From assembly GCA_947500505.1 (NCBI GenBank), contig CANMSL010000002.1:186001-250000 (forward strand): 64,000 nucleotides of DNA, written 5' to 3'. Under the pieces are notes generated by a model that saw only the letters and a program-made list of their open reading frames with translations, searched no databases and was not told the origin of the DNA. Position 1 is the stretch's first letter. Every line of letters begins with the position of its first letter. Of the stretch, positions 54,301-63,634 are shown in pieces. The position numbers and the translations under genes are program-made. This stretch comes from an uncultured Aquimarina sp. Its GTDB lineage: Bacteria; Bacteroidota; Bacteroidia; Flavobacteriales; Flavobacteriaceae.

Positions 54301-55634
54301 AGCTGAGTATTTAATGTATATTCATTTTGATTCAGTTGTCTTGCGTTTTCTAAAACGGCATAATCAAATCCTTCATCAAAACCTGAAATCGGCCCTGTAA
54401 ACCCTTGCTGAACTGTAGGTATTTGACGCACTGCACTAGTAACAGGTCCTGCAGGACCAATTGCAGATGGATCGAGATCATTATTTCTATTATCAGGAAA
54501 TGATCCCGCTGGTTGATTAAACAAAGAAGCAGGAATTGTAGAATTTCCTGCATCGGGAGCTTCACCTAAATCCTGAAGCGCTACAATATTTCTGGCGTCT
54601 GTTAATGTCTGGGCACTAGTAGCCCTATTGGTGACCCACACTTCTATTCTGGTAATCTGTATATTATTATTGATAAAAGGATAATTGACCAATGCCTGAT
54701 CATATGTATCCCTAAAAAAATGAGACAAGAAATAATGTCTATTATCATCATAATCAAGTGCGAAAATCTCAAAATCTTCGACAGTCCCTCCTCCCTGCAC
54801 GTTTACCGATCTTGTTTCCGAACGTTGTTCAGAATATACCGCTGTCACACTTGTTCTACCGAACTGTAATCCAAGTTTTGCACCAAAAAGACTTTGTGAC
54901 CCCTGAATTAGTGAGTTATTGATCGGCATGGCTACATTACCAATCTCTATACTTCTTATTATATCATCTTCTGTTGGGGTATATTCTAATTTTATTTGAT
55001 TTTGGAAATCGAATGTTGACTGATTATCATAATTTGCTGTGATCTGAAGTCTTTTTCCAACTTTTCCTAGCAAGCTCAAACTTATTCTTTGATCAAAATC
55101 AAATGTAATATTACTTCGGTTTCTTGGCGAAAAAGCCGGATTATCTTGTTTTGTATATAAAACACCCAAGTCCATTTCTACAGATCCCTGGGGAATTATT
55201 TCTATTTCATTTCCTCCAAAAATAGTTTCAAAAAAACTAGAATTTACATAAAAAATAGGAAGAAGGTTTTTACGTTTTTCTTCGCTACCATCAGTTTTTC
55301 CACTAAAAGCGCTAATTTTCTCTTTAAAATACTCCCGTCTCTGTTCTTCTTCCACCAGGGCTTCAAACTCCTCCGGGGTCAGAAAAAGAGGATACCTGAC
55401 ATTGAAAGACCCCAGCATCTCACGATAGATGTACCGATTAGTTATCGGATCATACTCATATTTTGCCACAATACTATTAGGATCAGGTAAGGAAATCTCA
55501 CCAAGTGAATACGTAGTGCTTGTAGAGTCTCGTACTGTCTCATTTTCCTGACCAAAAAGTACTCCACCATAAAGTGCAATTAAACAAACTAATCTCTTTA
55601 AAAATTTAAAATGTAAGGAATGTAATGAGCTCAA
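48363..55634 (-). CDS. sprA: type IX secretion / gliding motility translocon protein SprA
   Basis: A 2423-residue outer-membrane protein, the giant SprA (Sov) barrel through which T9SS cargo crosses the outer membrane. Evidence: exceptional length, signal peptide (LVCLIALYGGVLFGQ), repeated barrel strands, family phrases such as NIFGENDVI and VWFNEMRLSEL, and a C-terminal strand ending in FTLRYNFGN. A lysine-rich segment of about 45 residues (near 1927-1972) interrupts the barrel part; lysine-rich loops here may be a family trait. The gene is intact over 7.3 kb with no frameshift. It starts 5 bp after ruvA, an old and conserved pairing. Other T9SS core genes are not in this window. Confidence 0.97.
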   Translation of the reverse strand: MSSLHSLHFKFLKRLVCLIALYGGVLFGQENETVRDSTSTTYSLGEISLPDPNSIVAKYEYDPITNRYIYREMLGSFNVRYPLFLTPEEFEALVEEEQRREYFKEKISAFSGKTDGSEEKRKNLLPIFYVNSSFFETIFGGNEIEIIPQGSVEMDLGVLYTKQDNPAFSPRNRSNITFDFDQRISLSLLGKVGKRLQITANYDNQSTFDFQNQIKLEYTPTEDDIIRSIEIGNVAMPINNSLIQGSQSLFGAKLGLQFGRTSVTAVYSEQRSETRSVNVQGGGTVEDFEIFALDYDDNRHYFLSHFFRDTYDQALVNYPFINNNIQITRIEVWVTNRATSAQTLTDARNIVALQDLGEAPDAGNSTIPASLFNQPAGSFPDNRNNDLDPSAIGPAGPVTSAVRQIPTVQQGFTGPISGFDEGFDYAVLENARQLNQNEYTLNTQLGYISLNQKLNNDEVLGVAFQYTVGGRVFQVGEFANDGIDATVGNDSGAGVESGSSNSLVVKMLKSPIINVDFPIWDLMMKNIYNTGAFRLNSEDFRLNIVYTNPSPVNYITQAEGATTPLPDDVNETRLLSVFNMDRLNPNNDPVQGADGAGDGFFDYVPGLTIDPENGRIIFTTVEPFGQHLFNKLDNDGVTNPNDYNTPNNPGSYNENQNEYVFRELYTETKIAAEQEAADKNYFQLKGTYKSSGQDGIPLGAFNVPQGSVTVTAGGRTLQEGVDYTVNYQLGRVNILDEALLASNTPIQVSTENNAVFGQQTKRFTGLNIEHKFSDNFIIGGTYLNLNERPITQKSSYNFEPINNTMLGFNLNYSTEVPFLTRIVNKLPNIDTDVPSNVSVRAEGAYLIAGAPRGADFDGEVTTYIDDFEGAQTQIDVSSPLSWELSSVPIGFDPRSNDEVLPGFQSGYRRADLSWYTVDPIFYSNARPSGVSDEDLNFNPARRVFIDEIFPVTDRPIGQTLSLFPLDLHYRPAERGPYNFNEEAAGDNILPDPENNFAGITRQLTSTNFEQSNVEFIEFWLMDPFFDPGDGQEPLTQATSGTIIFNLGNISEDVLKDGRKQYENGLPVEEEDPNFDPTNPGFTPTQYNAQVPINQSLIYAFDSEGQARVNQDAGYDGLNDTQEGAFFDNFQGQDDPANDNYTYFLQAEGNIVQRYNDYNGTQGNSPTSVSNDDRGNTTFPTAEDVNRDNTMNTIDSYFEYEIPIFPGMAFGNDGGTGYISDSPDPIEATVLNGVTRRTRWLRFKIPIYEPTNARNINDFRSIRFMRMVVTGFDQPVILRFATLDLVRGDYRRYIQLGNTINNPTNGLNIFGENDVIVTSVSEEETPNYVTPPGVRREELINNNTTIREDERSLALTVNGLESRIGATNLERDSRGVYKNFNVDMRQYENLEMFLHAENLPDITSGNAQFIENDDLYAFIRMGNDFTNNFYQIEIPLEVSDINDRNPETVWPEGNRLSLPLSILRDIKSQVLVRGEANNIDTDGSLIPFLRTDNNGNDIRIKIKGNPNLGDVRIMMVGVGNNNQNVNEPNQKSGTVWFNEMRLSELKNQGGWAVVGSMDGNIADFATVSASGRISTIGFGGIEQGPNERSNEDHKQYDFTTNVNLGQLLPKKWGVKVPFNYSRGEELITPQFDRFYEDLELDEILRNAADERAKDSILKVNTEYTKRQSFNVIGLRKDRTGDAKPMPYDIENFAFSGTYNQTDHRDFEIEKSLDQTVRLGGTYDFSFQPKEIEPFKKIKLLGKSKYFNLIKDFNLNLLPTSISVNSNISRQFNEQVFRDITLGPDDLRLPALTQRNFLFDWQYGINYNLTKSLNFNFTSANNRIVKNFIDNEGNVDDSIGVWSGLFDIGDPNFHSQQLQVNYEIPFNKIPLFKFIRTTYSYSADFQWTKGSEALKNLEGIPDLGNTIQNANVHTVNGSLDMGTLYKYVGLTKKKPGRKKANKKTKAKEGEEKEGSKPALANNNKKKTKKKSSKLSVGDKILNTAIGLVTAVNKVNVNYQQDNGIFLPGYLREPGFVGTLKPTVGFTFGSQAEIRDIAARNGWLTLYEDFNQQYREVEGRQLNVQASVDLLKDLKIDISASRNYSETFTENYRVDSDLEYQSLTPNTFGNYTISTLLIKTAFKNSDEFNSETFDEFRENRLVIARRLALERGVTTDSDGDGFPDGYGRTNQAVLLPAFLAAYTGADAESVQKGAFRDVPMPNWDIKYTGLMNLKWFKKRFKRFSVAHGYRANYTINQFRTNLDFNPNNPDELDQGDNFKNPELYSNINLTEQFSPLIRLDMEMKNSIKILAEWKKDRALSLSFDNNLLTEIQGNEYIIGLGYRIQDLTFVTKIAGKKTTLKSDLNFRADLSLRQNETIIRYLDIDNTQVTAGQDIYGVKFTTDYALSKNLTALVFYDHTFSQYSISTAFPQTTIRGGFTLRYNFGN

Positions 55635-55639
55635 TGCTT

Positions 55640-56221
55640 TTATAAATTTTTTAGTGCTTGTTTAATAATATTTTCAACAGTTTCGGTGGGGCTGGCCTTT
55701 AGGATTTTATCAACAACATTACCTGCTTGTTTCCTATTAAATCCAAGAGTTTCTAAAGCAGATAACGCTTCATCTTTGTTAGTATTGTTTTGGGATACAG
55801 AAAGTTCATCAATATCATAAACTTTAAGAATTTTATCTTTTAAGTCAATAATCACTCTTTGTGCCGTTTTTGCACCTATACCTTTAATTGATTGTATTGT
55901 TGCTACATCGTTGGAAGCAATAGCCTCCTTAATTTGATCTGGGTGGATTGAAGAAAGCATAGTTCTGGCAGTACTCGCTCCTATTCCTGAAACAGAAATC
56001 AAAAGTCTAAAAATTTCCCGTTCTGATTTCTCAGCAAAACCAAATAATGTATGCGAATCTTCTTTTACCTGTAAATGAGTGTATAGTTGTAAAAGTTCTT
56101 GATCTGGTAATAACGAAAATGTATGTAACGAAATATGTAGTAGATATCCCACTCCGTTACAATCTATTATAACATCAGTAGGATTTTTTTCTACAAGTCG
56201 CCCCTTGATTTGTGTAATCAT
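55640..56221 (-). CDS. ruvA: Holliday junction branch migration protein RuvA
   Basis: A 193-residue DNA-binding protein: N-terminal OB-fold (MITQIKGRLVEKNPTDVIIDCNG), helix-hairpin-helix motifs ISVSGIGASTARTML and IKGIGAKTAQRVIIDLKDK, and a C-terminal RuvB-binding domain (ALSALETLGFNRKQA). Holds Holliday junctions for the RuvB motor. A TACTTTTG -7 element (56245-56252) lies 23 bp upstream with a poorly spaced TTG. It is followed by sprA after 5 bp. Confidence 0.96.
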   Translation of the reverse strand: MITQIKGRLVEKNPTDVIIDCNGVGYLLHISLHTFSLLPDQELLQLYTHLQVKEDSHTLFGFAEKSEREIFRLLISVSGIGASTARTMLSSIHPDQIKEAIASNDVATIQSIKGIGAKTAQRVIIDLKDKILKVYDIDELSVSQNNTNKDEALSALETLGFNRKQAGNVVDKILKASPTETVENIIKQALKNL

Positions 56222-56283
56222 TAGTTAAAAGAATGTTAAGCATCCAAAAGTAATAAATTTATACTACAATACAGTTTAAAAAA

Positions 56284-56318
56284 ATAAGCTTCAAAAACGT
56301 TTCATTTTTGAAGCTTAT
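56284..56318 (-). terminator. intrinsic terminator after maeB
   Basis: ATAAGCTTCAAAAA / TTTTTGAAGCTTAT, a perfect 14-bp stem with a 7-nt loop. On the minus strand it is followed by a T run. It lies between maeB and ruvA. Confidence 0.88.
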
Positions 56319-56345
56319 AAACTATTAAATCAGAGTCTTTATTTC

Positions 56346-58661
56346 CTACTGTAGCTCATCAGAAACCAGTGAAAACATTTCTCTTCCTCTCTTTTCTTTC
56401 TCTTGTGCATCAATAACGGCCACAGCAGCTACGTTGACCATCTCTTCTACGCTCGCTCCTAACTGAAGTATGTGCACCGGTTTTTTCATCCCCATCATTA
56501 TCGGTCCTATAGATTCTGAATTATTTAATTCCTTAAGCATCTTATAAGTGCTATTAGCTGAATCGAGATTAGGAAAAACTAAGGTATTTACTTTACGCCC
56601 ATTTAATTTGGAAAAAGGAAACTTATCCTTACGCATTTCTCTATTTAAAGCAAAGTCCATTTGTAGTTCTCCATCCACTATAAGATTAGGATAGTATCTA
56701 TGCAGATAAGCCACCGCATCTTTTACCTTAGAGGCATTTGGATGTTTTGAAGATCCAAAATTGGCATATGATATCATAGCAACTACAGGATCAACTCCAA
56801 ACATCTCTACGGTTCTTGCTGTCATTTGAGCGATTTTTGCCAATTCCTTGGATGTAGGATCGATATTAATAGATGTATCACTAATAAATAAAGGTCCTTT
56901 ATTGGTCATCATCACATTCATTGCTGCAATACGAGTCGCACCTTTAGCTAAACCAATCAACTCTAACATAGGTTTTAGCACGGTAGGATAGCTTCTGGAA
57001 TATCCAGACAACAAAGCGTCTGCATCACCTTCATTGACCATCATAGCAGCAAAATAATTACGCTCTCGCATTAGTCTTTGCGCTCCATAAAGTGTAATTC
57101 CCTTTCTACTATGATCTCCCCAGTACTTCTTGGCATATCTGTTCTTTCTTTCGATTTCTTCATCAGCCTTAGGATCGATTATGGTTACTCCATTAGGATC
57201 AAATTCAATTTCTTTCATCAATTCAATGATAACATCTTTTCTTCCTAATAATATTGGATAGGCTATCCCTTCTTCTTTTACCGTCTGTGCCGCTTTTAAA
57301 ACATCTAAGTGATCTCCTTCGGCAAAGACCACCCTTTTGGGATTGGATTTAGCTCGATCAATTAATAATCTTACCAACTTATTGTCATTACCCATTCGCT
57401 CTAATAAGTCACTCTCATATTTATCCCAATCCAGTATGGGCTCTGTTGCAATTCCACTCTCCATGGCTGCCTTTGCAACAGCGGGGGGAACTTTAGCAAT
57501 TAAACGAGGATCAAACGGTTTAGGTATGATATAATCTCTGCCAAAATTAAGTCGGGTTTCGCCATAGGCTATATTAACCTGTTCCGGTACTGGTTCTTTT
57601 GCTAAATCTGCAAGTGCTTTTACAGCCGCCATCTTCATCTCTTCATTAATTCCAGTCGCCCTCACATCTAATGCACCCCTAAAAATAAATGGAAATCCAA
57701 GTACATTGTTCACCTGATTAGGATGATCACTTCGACCGGTTGCCATAATGATATCTTTACGTGTATCTATTGCCAAATCGTAACGAATTTCAGGATCTGG
57801 ATTTGCCATTGCAAATACTATTGGATTGTCGGCCATAGATAATAACATCTCCTGATCTACCAGATTAGCCATAGACAAACCGATGAAGACATCGGCATCT
57901 TTCATAGCATCCTCTAACGTATCTAGATCTCTAGTTGTAGCAAATTCTGCCTTTTCTGTACTAAGATTTTCTCTATCCTTTCGAATCACACCTTTACTGT
58001 CGGTCATAACGATATTTTCGTCTTTTGCACCAAAGGCTTTATACAATCGTGTACAAGAAACTGCTGCTGCTCCTGCTCCACTCACTACAATTTTAACGTC
58101 CTCTATATTTTTTTCTGCAATTTCTAAAGCATTTAATAGTGCAGCTGCTGATATGATAGCAGTTCCGTGCTGATCATCGTGCATTACCGGGATGTCCAAT
58201 TCTTCTTTTAGTCGTCTTTCAATTTCAAATGCCTCAGGAGCTTTTATATCCTCCAGATTAATTCCTCCAAAAGTGGGAGCGATATTTTTTACAGTTTCAA
58301 TAAACGCATCCACATCTTTAGTATCCACCTCTATATCAAAAACATCAATATCAGCAAATATTTTAAATAATAACCCCTTTCCCTCCATTACGGGTTTTGA
58401 CGCTTCAGGACCAATATCACCCAACCCCAAAACTGCTGTACCATTAGAAATTACAGCTACTAAGTTACCTTTAGCTGTATACTTATAAACATTTGCCGTA
58501 TCTTTTTCTATTTCTAAACAGGGTTCTGCAACTCCAGGAGAGTAGGCTAAAGATAAATCTCTTTGGGTTGCATATTTCTTGGTTGGTACTACCTTAATCT
58601 TACCAGGTGTAGGTTTTGCATGATAAATTAGTGCTTCTCTTCGTTTACTTTCAATACTCAT
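56346..58661 (-). CDS. maeB: NADP-dependent malic enzyme with phosphotransacetylase-like domain
   Basis: A 771-residue two-domain protein. The N-terminal malic-enzyme part (about 1-430) has [33 protein letters not shown] and the nucleotide-binding [12 protein letters not shown]. The C-terminal part (about 440-771) matches phosphate acetyltransferase ([32 protein letters not shown]), typical of MaeB, where it is regulatory rather than catalytic. It decarboxylates malate to pyruvate and makes NADPH. A promoter match lies at 58690-58717 and a terminator follows the gene. Confidence 0.96.
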   Translation of the reverse strand: MSIESKRREALIYHAKPTPGKIKVVPTKKYATQRDLSLAYSPGVAEPCLEIEKDTANVYKYTAKGNLVAVISNGTAVLGLGDIGPEASKPVMEGKGLLFKIFADIDVFDIEVDTKDVDAFIETVKNIAPTFGGINLEDIKAPEAFEIERRLKEELDIPVMHDDQHGTAIISAAALLNALEIAEKNIEDVKIVVSGAGAAAVSCTRLYKAFGAKDENIVMTDSKGVIRKDRENLSTEKAEFATTRDLDTLEDAMKDADVFIGLSMANLVDQEMLLSMADNPIVFAMANPDPEIRYDLAIDTRKDIIMATGRSDHPNQVNNVLGFPFIFRGALDVRATGINEEMKMAAVKALADLAKEPVPEQVNIAYGETRLNFGRDYIIPKPFDPRLIAKVPPAVAKAAMESGIATEPILDWDKYESDLLERMGNDNKLVRLLIDRAKSNPKRVVFAEGDHLDVLKAAQTVKEEGIAYPILLGRKDVIIELMKEIEFDPNGVTIIDPKADEEIERKNRYAKKYWGDHSRKGITLYGAQRLMRERNYFAAMMVNEGDADALLSGYSRSYPTVLKPMLELIGLAKGATRIAAMNVMMTNKGPLFISDTSINIDPTSKELAKIAQMTARTVEMFGVDPVVAMISYANFGSSKHPNASKVKDAVAYLHRYYPNLIVDGELQMDFALNREMRKDKFPFSKLNGRKVNTLVFPNLDSANSTYKMLKELNNSESIGPIMMGMKKPVHILQLGASVEEMVNVAAVAVIDAQEKEKRGREMFSLVSDELQ

Positions 58662-58689
58662 ACTAAATCAATAAAAATTGTGTGCTATA

Positions 58690-58717
58690 CAAAGGTACAA
58701 GTCTATATGAGATGCAA
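58690..58717 (-). promoter_or_regulatory. predicted promoter of maeB
   Basis: On the minus strand TTG (58715-58717), 17 nt, TACCTTTG (58690-58697), 28 bp before the maeB start. A close match to the Bacteroidota consensus. Confidence 0.68.
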
Positions 58718-58801
58718 AAGGCAAAACCCACTAATCTTTAAAAAAATCAAAAGTTCAGAAAAGTTGCCATCTTTTTATGATAAATTTTGTGAATTTATTA
58801 C

Positions 58802-60748
58802 CTAATCACTCTCTAGGTTAAATATATCATCAGGATCCGTGAGTTGATCTAATTGAGATTTTAGCTTTTCATCTAAAATAGATAAACCCAATTGATAAGA
58901 AGCATTCATCCATCCAAATCCACTGGGTGTTATATAATCGAACTCCGTACCTACATTACCATACTCGGCATATACCTTATGTGTACATTTTACTACATCA
59001 TATTTTTCTGGAATAGTACCATTGTAATCAACAGCATTTTTTGTAATCATCCATAACCAACGATACACCAATTCCTGAGCTTCTTTTTCATATCCATAGT
59101 TCAGAAGACCTCTCCAAATCATCATTTGATGTGGTGCCCAGCCATTAGGATAATCCCATTGCCTTTGCGGTGCATTAGGGGCTTCTTTATTTGAAATATC
59201 AGTGGTAGCAGCAACACCTCCTTTCTGAACCAAATTGTTAAATAAACTTTTTACTAAAGAAGCAGCCTGCTCTTGAGAACATAAACCAGCCCAAAGCGGA
59301 TAATAATTAGTTGCCGATTCTATCAGTTGCTGCGTTTTGTTTACAAAATTATAATCGTAGTAGGCTCTCTTTTCCCCATTCCATAGTAGATCATTCATCC
59401 GTTCTTTTCTTCTCGCTGCTTTTTCCAACCAAAAAGAAGATGTATACTCCTCAGAATTGACAACAAATTTATCTTGAAACCCCTCCTTGATTAAATATGC
59501 AATATCCAACTCATATTTATATAAAAGACTGTTAATTCCAACCGTATTAAGATCAATACAGACACCATCTAATCTATTAGACGTATCATGACCACTTTCT
59601 CTCATGGATCGATCGTGGGTAAAATATAAGTCAAGCCCTTTGTCCATAATTTCTCCAGAATTATACTTTTTTGTAAACTCATCCAGACCTAAGTTATAAT
59701 TTTTTGCATATCTAGTTAATATAAAATCGAAATGACCTTCTTCTGTCTCAGGAGGAATACCTATTCCTTCTCCATAAAAACGACTTAACCCATTATTGGT
59801 AAGTCTTACGTCTTTTTCCATCCAAACGGTTTCGTATTCTTTTATGAGCATTTTGAGATTATGCGACAACCAGTCTCCAGAAACTTTTGGATTTTGCTGA
59901 AATATTTCTTTTATCAGGGAACTGTAAAAAGGCGGTTGGGTTCTTGTAAGATAATAACTTCTATTGGCATTTAAGATTTTACCGTAATGCTCTACCTGAT
60001 ATCCAAAATTATCCGCCATGGACATTGCAAGGTCGGATCGGTTATCGATTAATAAACCGACAGACTCAAAATAGCTATCCCAGCCATACATTTCATTAAA
60101 TCTACCTCCGGGAACTACAAAAGGTTTCGCTTTATAGTTTCCGTTCACATCCATAGTATGTGCTAAATTTAAAATACCAGGAACTTCATTCAGCGTTTTC
60201 ACATATTCCGGAGTTATATTTTCCGGAAGTGTAATTATCTTAAGTTTTGGAATTTCAGATTTTATGGATTCAAAATAAGCGATTGCATCCTGGTCTTTAT
60301 TAGGCACATATAGTCTAAATGTATCTGTTTTCGACTTAGTGTCTTCCAATACTTTTGATAATCCCTCCTTATCAACAGACCTAGTAAGATTATCCCAATA
60401 TCTATCTTTAATTAATCTCGAAATTCGGTTACTTGGAGATTCGGTTATTCTTTCTAAGGATATGGTATCTCCTTTTTCGGCGATTGCCAATTCCTGTAAC
60501 AAATTGGATAAATGATATGTCCCTTGTATGATATGTGATTCTCCATAGGCATCAATAAATTTAAACTCCTTTGGTCCTTCATCATCGATGGTTATTTTTT
60601 TATCCCCATCTGTATCTTCCTGAAGAACTAATTTATCCAAAGTTTGCTGATGGCTTGCATACTTCGTTTTCTTTTCATTTTCACACGCCAAAAGCACTAT
60701 AAAAAAAATCGGGAGTATAATGATATATTTAAATTTTACACCTATCAT
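58802..60748 (-). CDS. alpha,alpha-trehalase lipoprotein (GH37)
   Basis: A 648-residue predicted lipoprotein (lipobox LLAC, Cys22). Residues 45-56 (DTDGDKKITIDD) fit a calcium-binding EF-hand loop. The GH37 domain carries both trehalase signatures: PGGRFNEMYGWDSYF (near 210-225) and QWDYPNGWAPHQ (near 530). The catalytic acid region is RESGHDTSNR (near 383; most trehalases have Trp before the Asp), and the base region is TEFDYITPSGFGW (near 605). It hydrolyses trehalose to two glucoses outside the inner membrane. It lies 16 bp downstream of a symporter gene. Confidence 0.93.
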   Translation of the reverse strand: MIGVKFKYIIILPIFFIVLLACENEKKTKYASHQQTLDKLVLQEDTDGDKKITIDDEGPKEFKFIDAYGESHIIQGTYHLSNLLQELAIAEKGDTISLERITESPSNRISRLIKDRYWDNLTRSVDKEGLSKVLEDTKSKTDTFRLYVPNKDQDAIAYFESIKSEIPKLKIITLPENITPEYVKTLNEVPGILNLAHTMDVNGNYKAKPFVVPGGRFNEMYGWDSYFESVGLLIDNRSDLAMSMADNFGYQVEHYGKILNANRSYYLTRTQPPFYSSLIKEIFQQNPKVSGDWLSHNLKMLIKEYETVWMEKDVRLTNNGLSRFYGEGIGIPPETEEGHFDFILTRYAKNYNLGLDEFTKKYNSGEIMDKGLDLYFTHDRSMRESGHDTSNRLDGVCIDLNTVGINSLLYKYELDIAYLIKEGFQDKFVVNSEEYTSSFWLEKAARRKERMNDLLWNGEKRAYYDYNFVNKTQQLIESATNYYPLWAGLCSQEQAASLVKSLFNNLVQKGGVAATTDISNKEAPNAPQRQWDYPNGWAPHQMMIWRGLLNYGYEKEAQELVYRWLWMITKNAVDYNGTIPEKYDVVKCTHKVYAEYGNVGTEFDYITPSGFGWMNASYQLGLSILDEKLKSQLDQLTDPDDIFNLESD

Positions 60749-60764
60749 ATTTTATAAATTAATT

Positions 60765-62483
60765 TTACCAAAAGAATCCAACTACCACAGCGGTTACGAT
60801 AAGAAGAATCACTGACAAAATTCTATAGTTTTTATACCAAGGCAATCCTGCAAGATCTTTAGACTCTTCAATAAACATTTCTCTTTTATACGTATACTCT
60901 ATTACCTGTTGCTCTGACTGAGGCTTAGTAGCTAAACTCACAATCGTGTGTAGTACTACACAAATTACAAACAACCAAGTTGCTTTTGCCAGGAAATGCA
61001 ATTCATTTACAGCTGGAACCCAATCGAATGTTTGTGATAAGATCATTAGAACGGCTAATGAAAAACCAACTAGCAAACTTACAATGGAGCCATTTCCGTT
61101 AGCTCGTTTCCAGAACAACCCAAGTATAAAAGTAGATACTGCAGGTGGACAGGTATACGCAATTACCAACTGTAAATAGGTCCATAAGGAATCACTTACA
61201 CTTTCTATAAAAGGAACCCAGGAAATAGCCAATACCACTAAAATCACTGTAGTAATTTGCCCTACTCTTACCAACTGCTTACTGGTAAGTTCTGGTTTTA
61301 ATTGTTTTACAAAATCCATCGTTACTAATGTAGACGCAGAATTAAAAGTTGCAGAAACTGATGACATCATTGCGGCCATTAATCCTGCCACTACCAATCC
61401 TAAAACTCCAACAGGTAGTAACTGAAATAGTAATACTGGATAGGTAAGATTAGGACAATCAGAAAGGTTATTACAGATAGTTCCATCCGTTAATGCGTAA
61501 TTGAGGCTTGTAATATCTAATGTACTAAACAATAATAAAGCCAGCACACCGGGTACTACCATGATAAAAATTACAGGTAACTTAAGCAATCCTGCAAATA
61601 GCGCTCCCCATCGTCCGTGATTAAGATCTTTTGCTCCCAGGACTCTTTGTACCATAAACTGATTATTAGCCCAAAAGTAAAATCCAAGTAAAGGTACTCC
61701 GGTTAATAATCCCCACCAAGGCATAAACTCGTCATTATCGGGCCTAACAAGACTAAATACTTCATCTGAATTGGCTGGTATGTATTTTCCTTCTGCTAAG
61801 CGATCTCCAAAATTTACTTCTCCAGCAGATAACATAGAGTCTAATTTTGCCATCATTCCGGACCATCCACCACCTAATTGATCAAAAGCAAAATAGGTTA
61901 ATAAACATGATCCTATTATTAGTAATACCGCTTGTATCACCTCTGTTTGAATCACGGAGTTCAATCCTCCGGGAATTGTATATGCTGCCGCCGCAACCGC
62001 TAAAATCACAAGAATCAAAGTAGAATCCATTGAAGGGAATAACAATGTCAACACAATCTTACCAACATACAGACCTGCAGCAGTATCCACTAAAATATTG
62101 CCAACAACAGTAATAAATGAAAAATAATAACGAGACCTCTTGTCATATCTCCGCTCTAAAAATTCGGGCATCGTATATACGCCAGATCTTAGATAAAAAG
62201 GAAGAAAGAATATAGCAAAGAAAATTAATACAACTACTGCAAACCATTCATAGTTATATACATTAATATTGGTTTGATAAGCATCTGAAGCTAGACCTAC
62301 TAATGTAGAACTCGAAATATTAGCTGAAAATAACGCTATCCCAACAATTGGCCAGGTCATAGTTCTTCCTCCTAAGAAGTAATCTTCTGAGCTTCCTCTC
62401 TTTGATTTTGAAATACCGTAGATTATAATCCCGATAAGATACACTACAATAACAGTAATGTCGATATAAGATAATTCATTCAT
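60765..62483 (-). CDS. sodium/solute symporter (SSS family, SGLT-like)
   Basis: A 572-residue transporter with about 14 helices. SSS-family motifs are visible: GGRTMTWPIVGIALFSANISSSTLVGLA near the start (listed in parts: GGRTMTWP, SANISSSTLVG), IYTIPGG-like AAYTIPGGLNSVIQTEVIQ and AAMMSSVSATFNSASTLVTMD. Sugar-transporter relatives (SGLT type) fit best. Being first in an operon with a trehalase, it most likely imports glucose or trehalose with Na+. A perfect LacI-like palindrome lies 168 bp upstream. Confidence 0.92.
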   Translation of the reverse strand: MNELSYIDITVIVVYLIGIIIYGISKSKRGSSEDYFLGGRTMTWPIVGIALFSANISSSTLVGLASDAYQTNINVYNYEWFAVVVLIFFAIFFLPFYLRSGVYTMPEFLERRYDKRSRYYFSFITVVGNILVDTAAGLYVGKIVLTLLFPSMDSTLILVILAVAAAAYTIPGGLNSVIQTEVIQAVLLIIGSCLLTYFAFDQLGGGWSGMMAKLDSMLSAGEVNFGDRLAEGKYIPANSDEVFSLVRPDNDEFMPWWGLLTGVPLLGFYFWANNQFMVQRVLGAKDLNHGRWGALFAGLLKLPVIFIMVVPGVLALLLFSTLDITSLNYALTDGTICNNLSDCPNLTYPVLLFQLLPVGVLGLVVAGLMAAMMSSVSATFNSASTLVTMDFVKQLKPELTSKQLVRVGQITTVILVVLAISWVPFIESVSDSLWTYLQLVIAYTCPPAVSTFILGLFWKRANGNGSIVSLLVGFSLAVLMILSQTFDWVPAVNELHFLAKATWLFVICVVLHTIVSLATKPQSEQQVIEYTYKREMFIEESKDLAGLPWYKNYRILSVILLIVTAVVVGFFW

Positions 62484-62650
62484 GTGTGAAATGTTTAATG
62501 CATTATATTGTTTTTTAGTTTATAAAAACTTTAGGCGTAACAACTATACAATATAGAATTACTTAATTTTTTGGCTAAAAACCTGATGAATATACAAGAT
62601 TATCTTAAAATTAATATGATTTTTTAGGTCAAAATTCTATTCATAACCTT

Positions 62651-62664
62651 TACAAACGTTTGTA
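62651..62664. promoter_or_regulatory. perfect 14-bp palindrome, candidate LacI-family operator
   Basis: TACAAACGTTTGTA is self-complementary with a central CG, the usual form of LacI/GalR-family operators. It lies in the 209-bp spacer between queG and the symporter-trehalase operon, 168 bp before the symporter start. No regulator gene is in the window. Confidence 0.55.
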
Positions 62665-62692
62665 TTATCAAATTATCAAATACCGAAAGCCT

Positions 62693-63634
62693 CTATTTCA
62701 GGAATTCAATATTTCGTTTAAGGCCTGAAAATTTAGTTCGCTTAACTGCTGATTTTTGGAATACTTTAGAAAAAACCTCTTGTGTAATTTCTTCCCAATC
62801 TCTTTTGGTCATTTCTAATATTTCCGGTTTAGGGTTAAAAAGAGGCTCATTATGTGGTCTGGAAAAACGATTCCAAGGACATACATCCTGACAAACATCG
62901 CAACCGAACATCCAATTATCGAACTGTCCTTTGTAAGATGATGGGATTTCTTCTTTTAGCTCTATTGTAAAATACGAGATACATTTACTTCCGTCAACTA
63001 CATACGGATCCACGATTGCTTGTGTCGGGCAAGCATCAATACAGGCAGTACAGCTTCCGCAATGATCTGTTACTGGAACATCATAGTCCAGCTCGAGATC
63101 TACTATTAATTCTGCTATAAAATAATAAGAGCCTACTTTTTGGGTTAGCAGGTTGCTATTCTTACCGATCCATCCTAAACCGCTTTTTGCCGCCCAGGCT
63201 TTGTCTAAAACAGGGGCAGAATCCACAAAAGCTCTTCCTTGTACTTCTCCAATATGCTCTGTAATAAATTCCTGAAGTTGTTTTAATTTCTCTTTGATAA
63301 CAAAATGATAATCCTGACCATAGGCATATTTAGAAATCTTGGGAGCGTCGGGATCTTTTTGGGTTTCTGACGGAAAATAATTAAATAATAATGAAATTAC
63401 GCTTTTAGAACCTTCTACTAGTAAAGTAGGGTCCAAACGTTTATCAAAATGATTTTCCATATACGACATTTGTCCATGCATATTTTGCTTCAACCATTTT
63501 TCTAATCTCGGTGCTTCTTGTTCCAAGAACTCTGCTTTACTAATTCCACACGAAAGAAAACCAAGGCGCTTGGCTTCACTTTTAATAAGCTTAGTATGTA
63601 AAACCTTATTGTTCAAGAATATCCCTTTTTTCAA
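62693..63634 (-). CDS. queG: epoxyqueuosine reductase
   Basis: A 313-residue cobalamin-dependent enzyme for the last step of queuosine tRNA modification. Two 4Fe-4S motifs are visible: [12 protein letters not shown] with CISY, and [35 protein letters not shown] is the family core (quoted in part: [12 protein letters not shown]). The start at 63634 overlaps the P450 end by 29 bp; no other ATG precedes the conserved [16 protein letters not shown]. Translational coupling to the P450 gene is therefore likely. Confidence 0.94.
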   Translation of the reverse strand: MKKGIFLNNKVLHTKLIKSEAKRLGFLSCGISKAEFLEQEAPRLEKWLKQNMHGQMSYMENHFDKRLDPTLLVEGSKSVISLLFNYFPSETQKDPDAPKISKYAYGQDYHFVIKEKLKQLQEFITEHIGEVQGRAFVDSAPVLDKAWAAKSGLGWIGKNSNLLTQKVGSYYFIAELIVDLELDYDVPVTDHCGSCTACIDACPTQAIVDPYVVDGSKCISYFTIELKEEIPSSYKGQFDNWMFGCDVCQDVCPWNRFSRPHNEPLFNPKPEILEMTKRDWEEITQEVFSKVFQKSAVKRTKFSGLKRNIEFLK

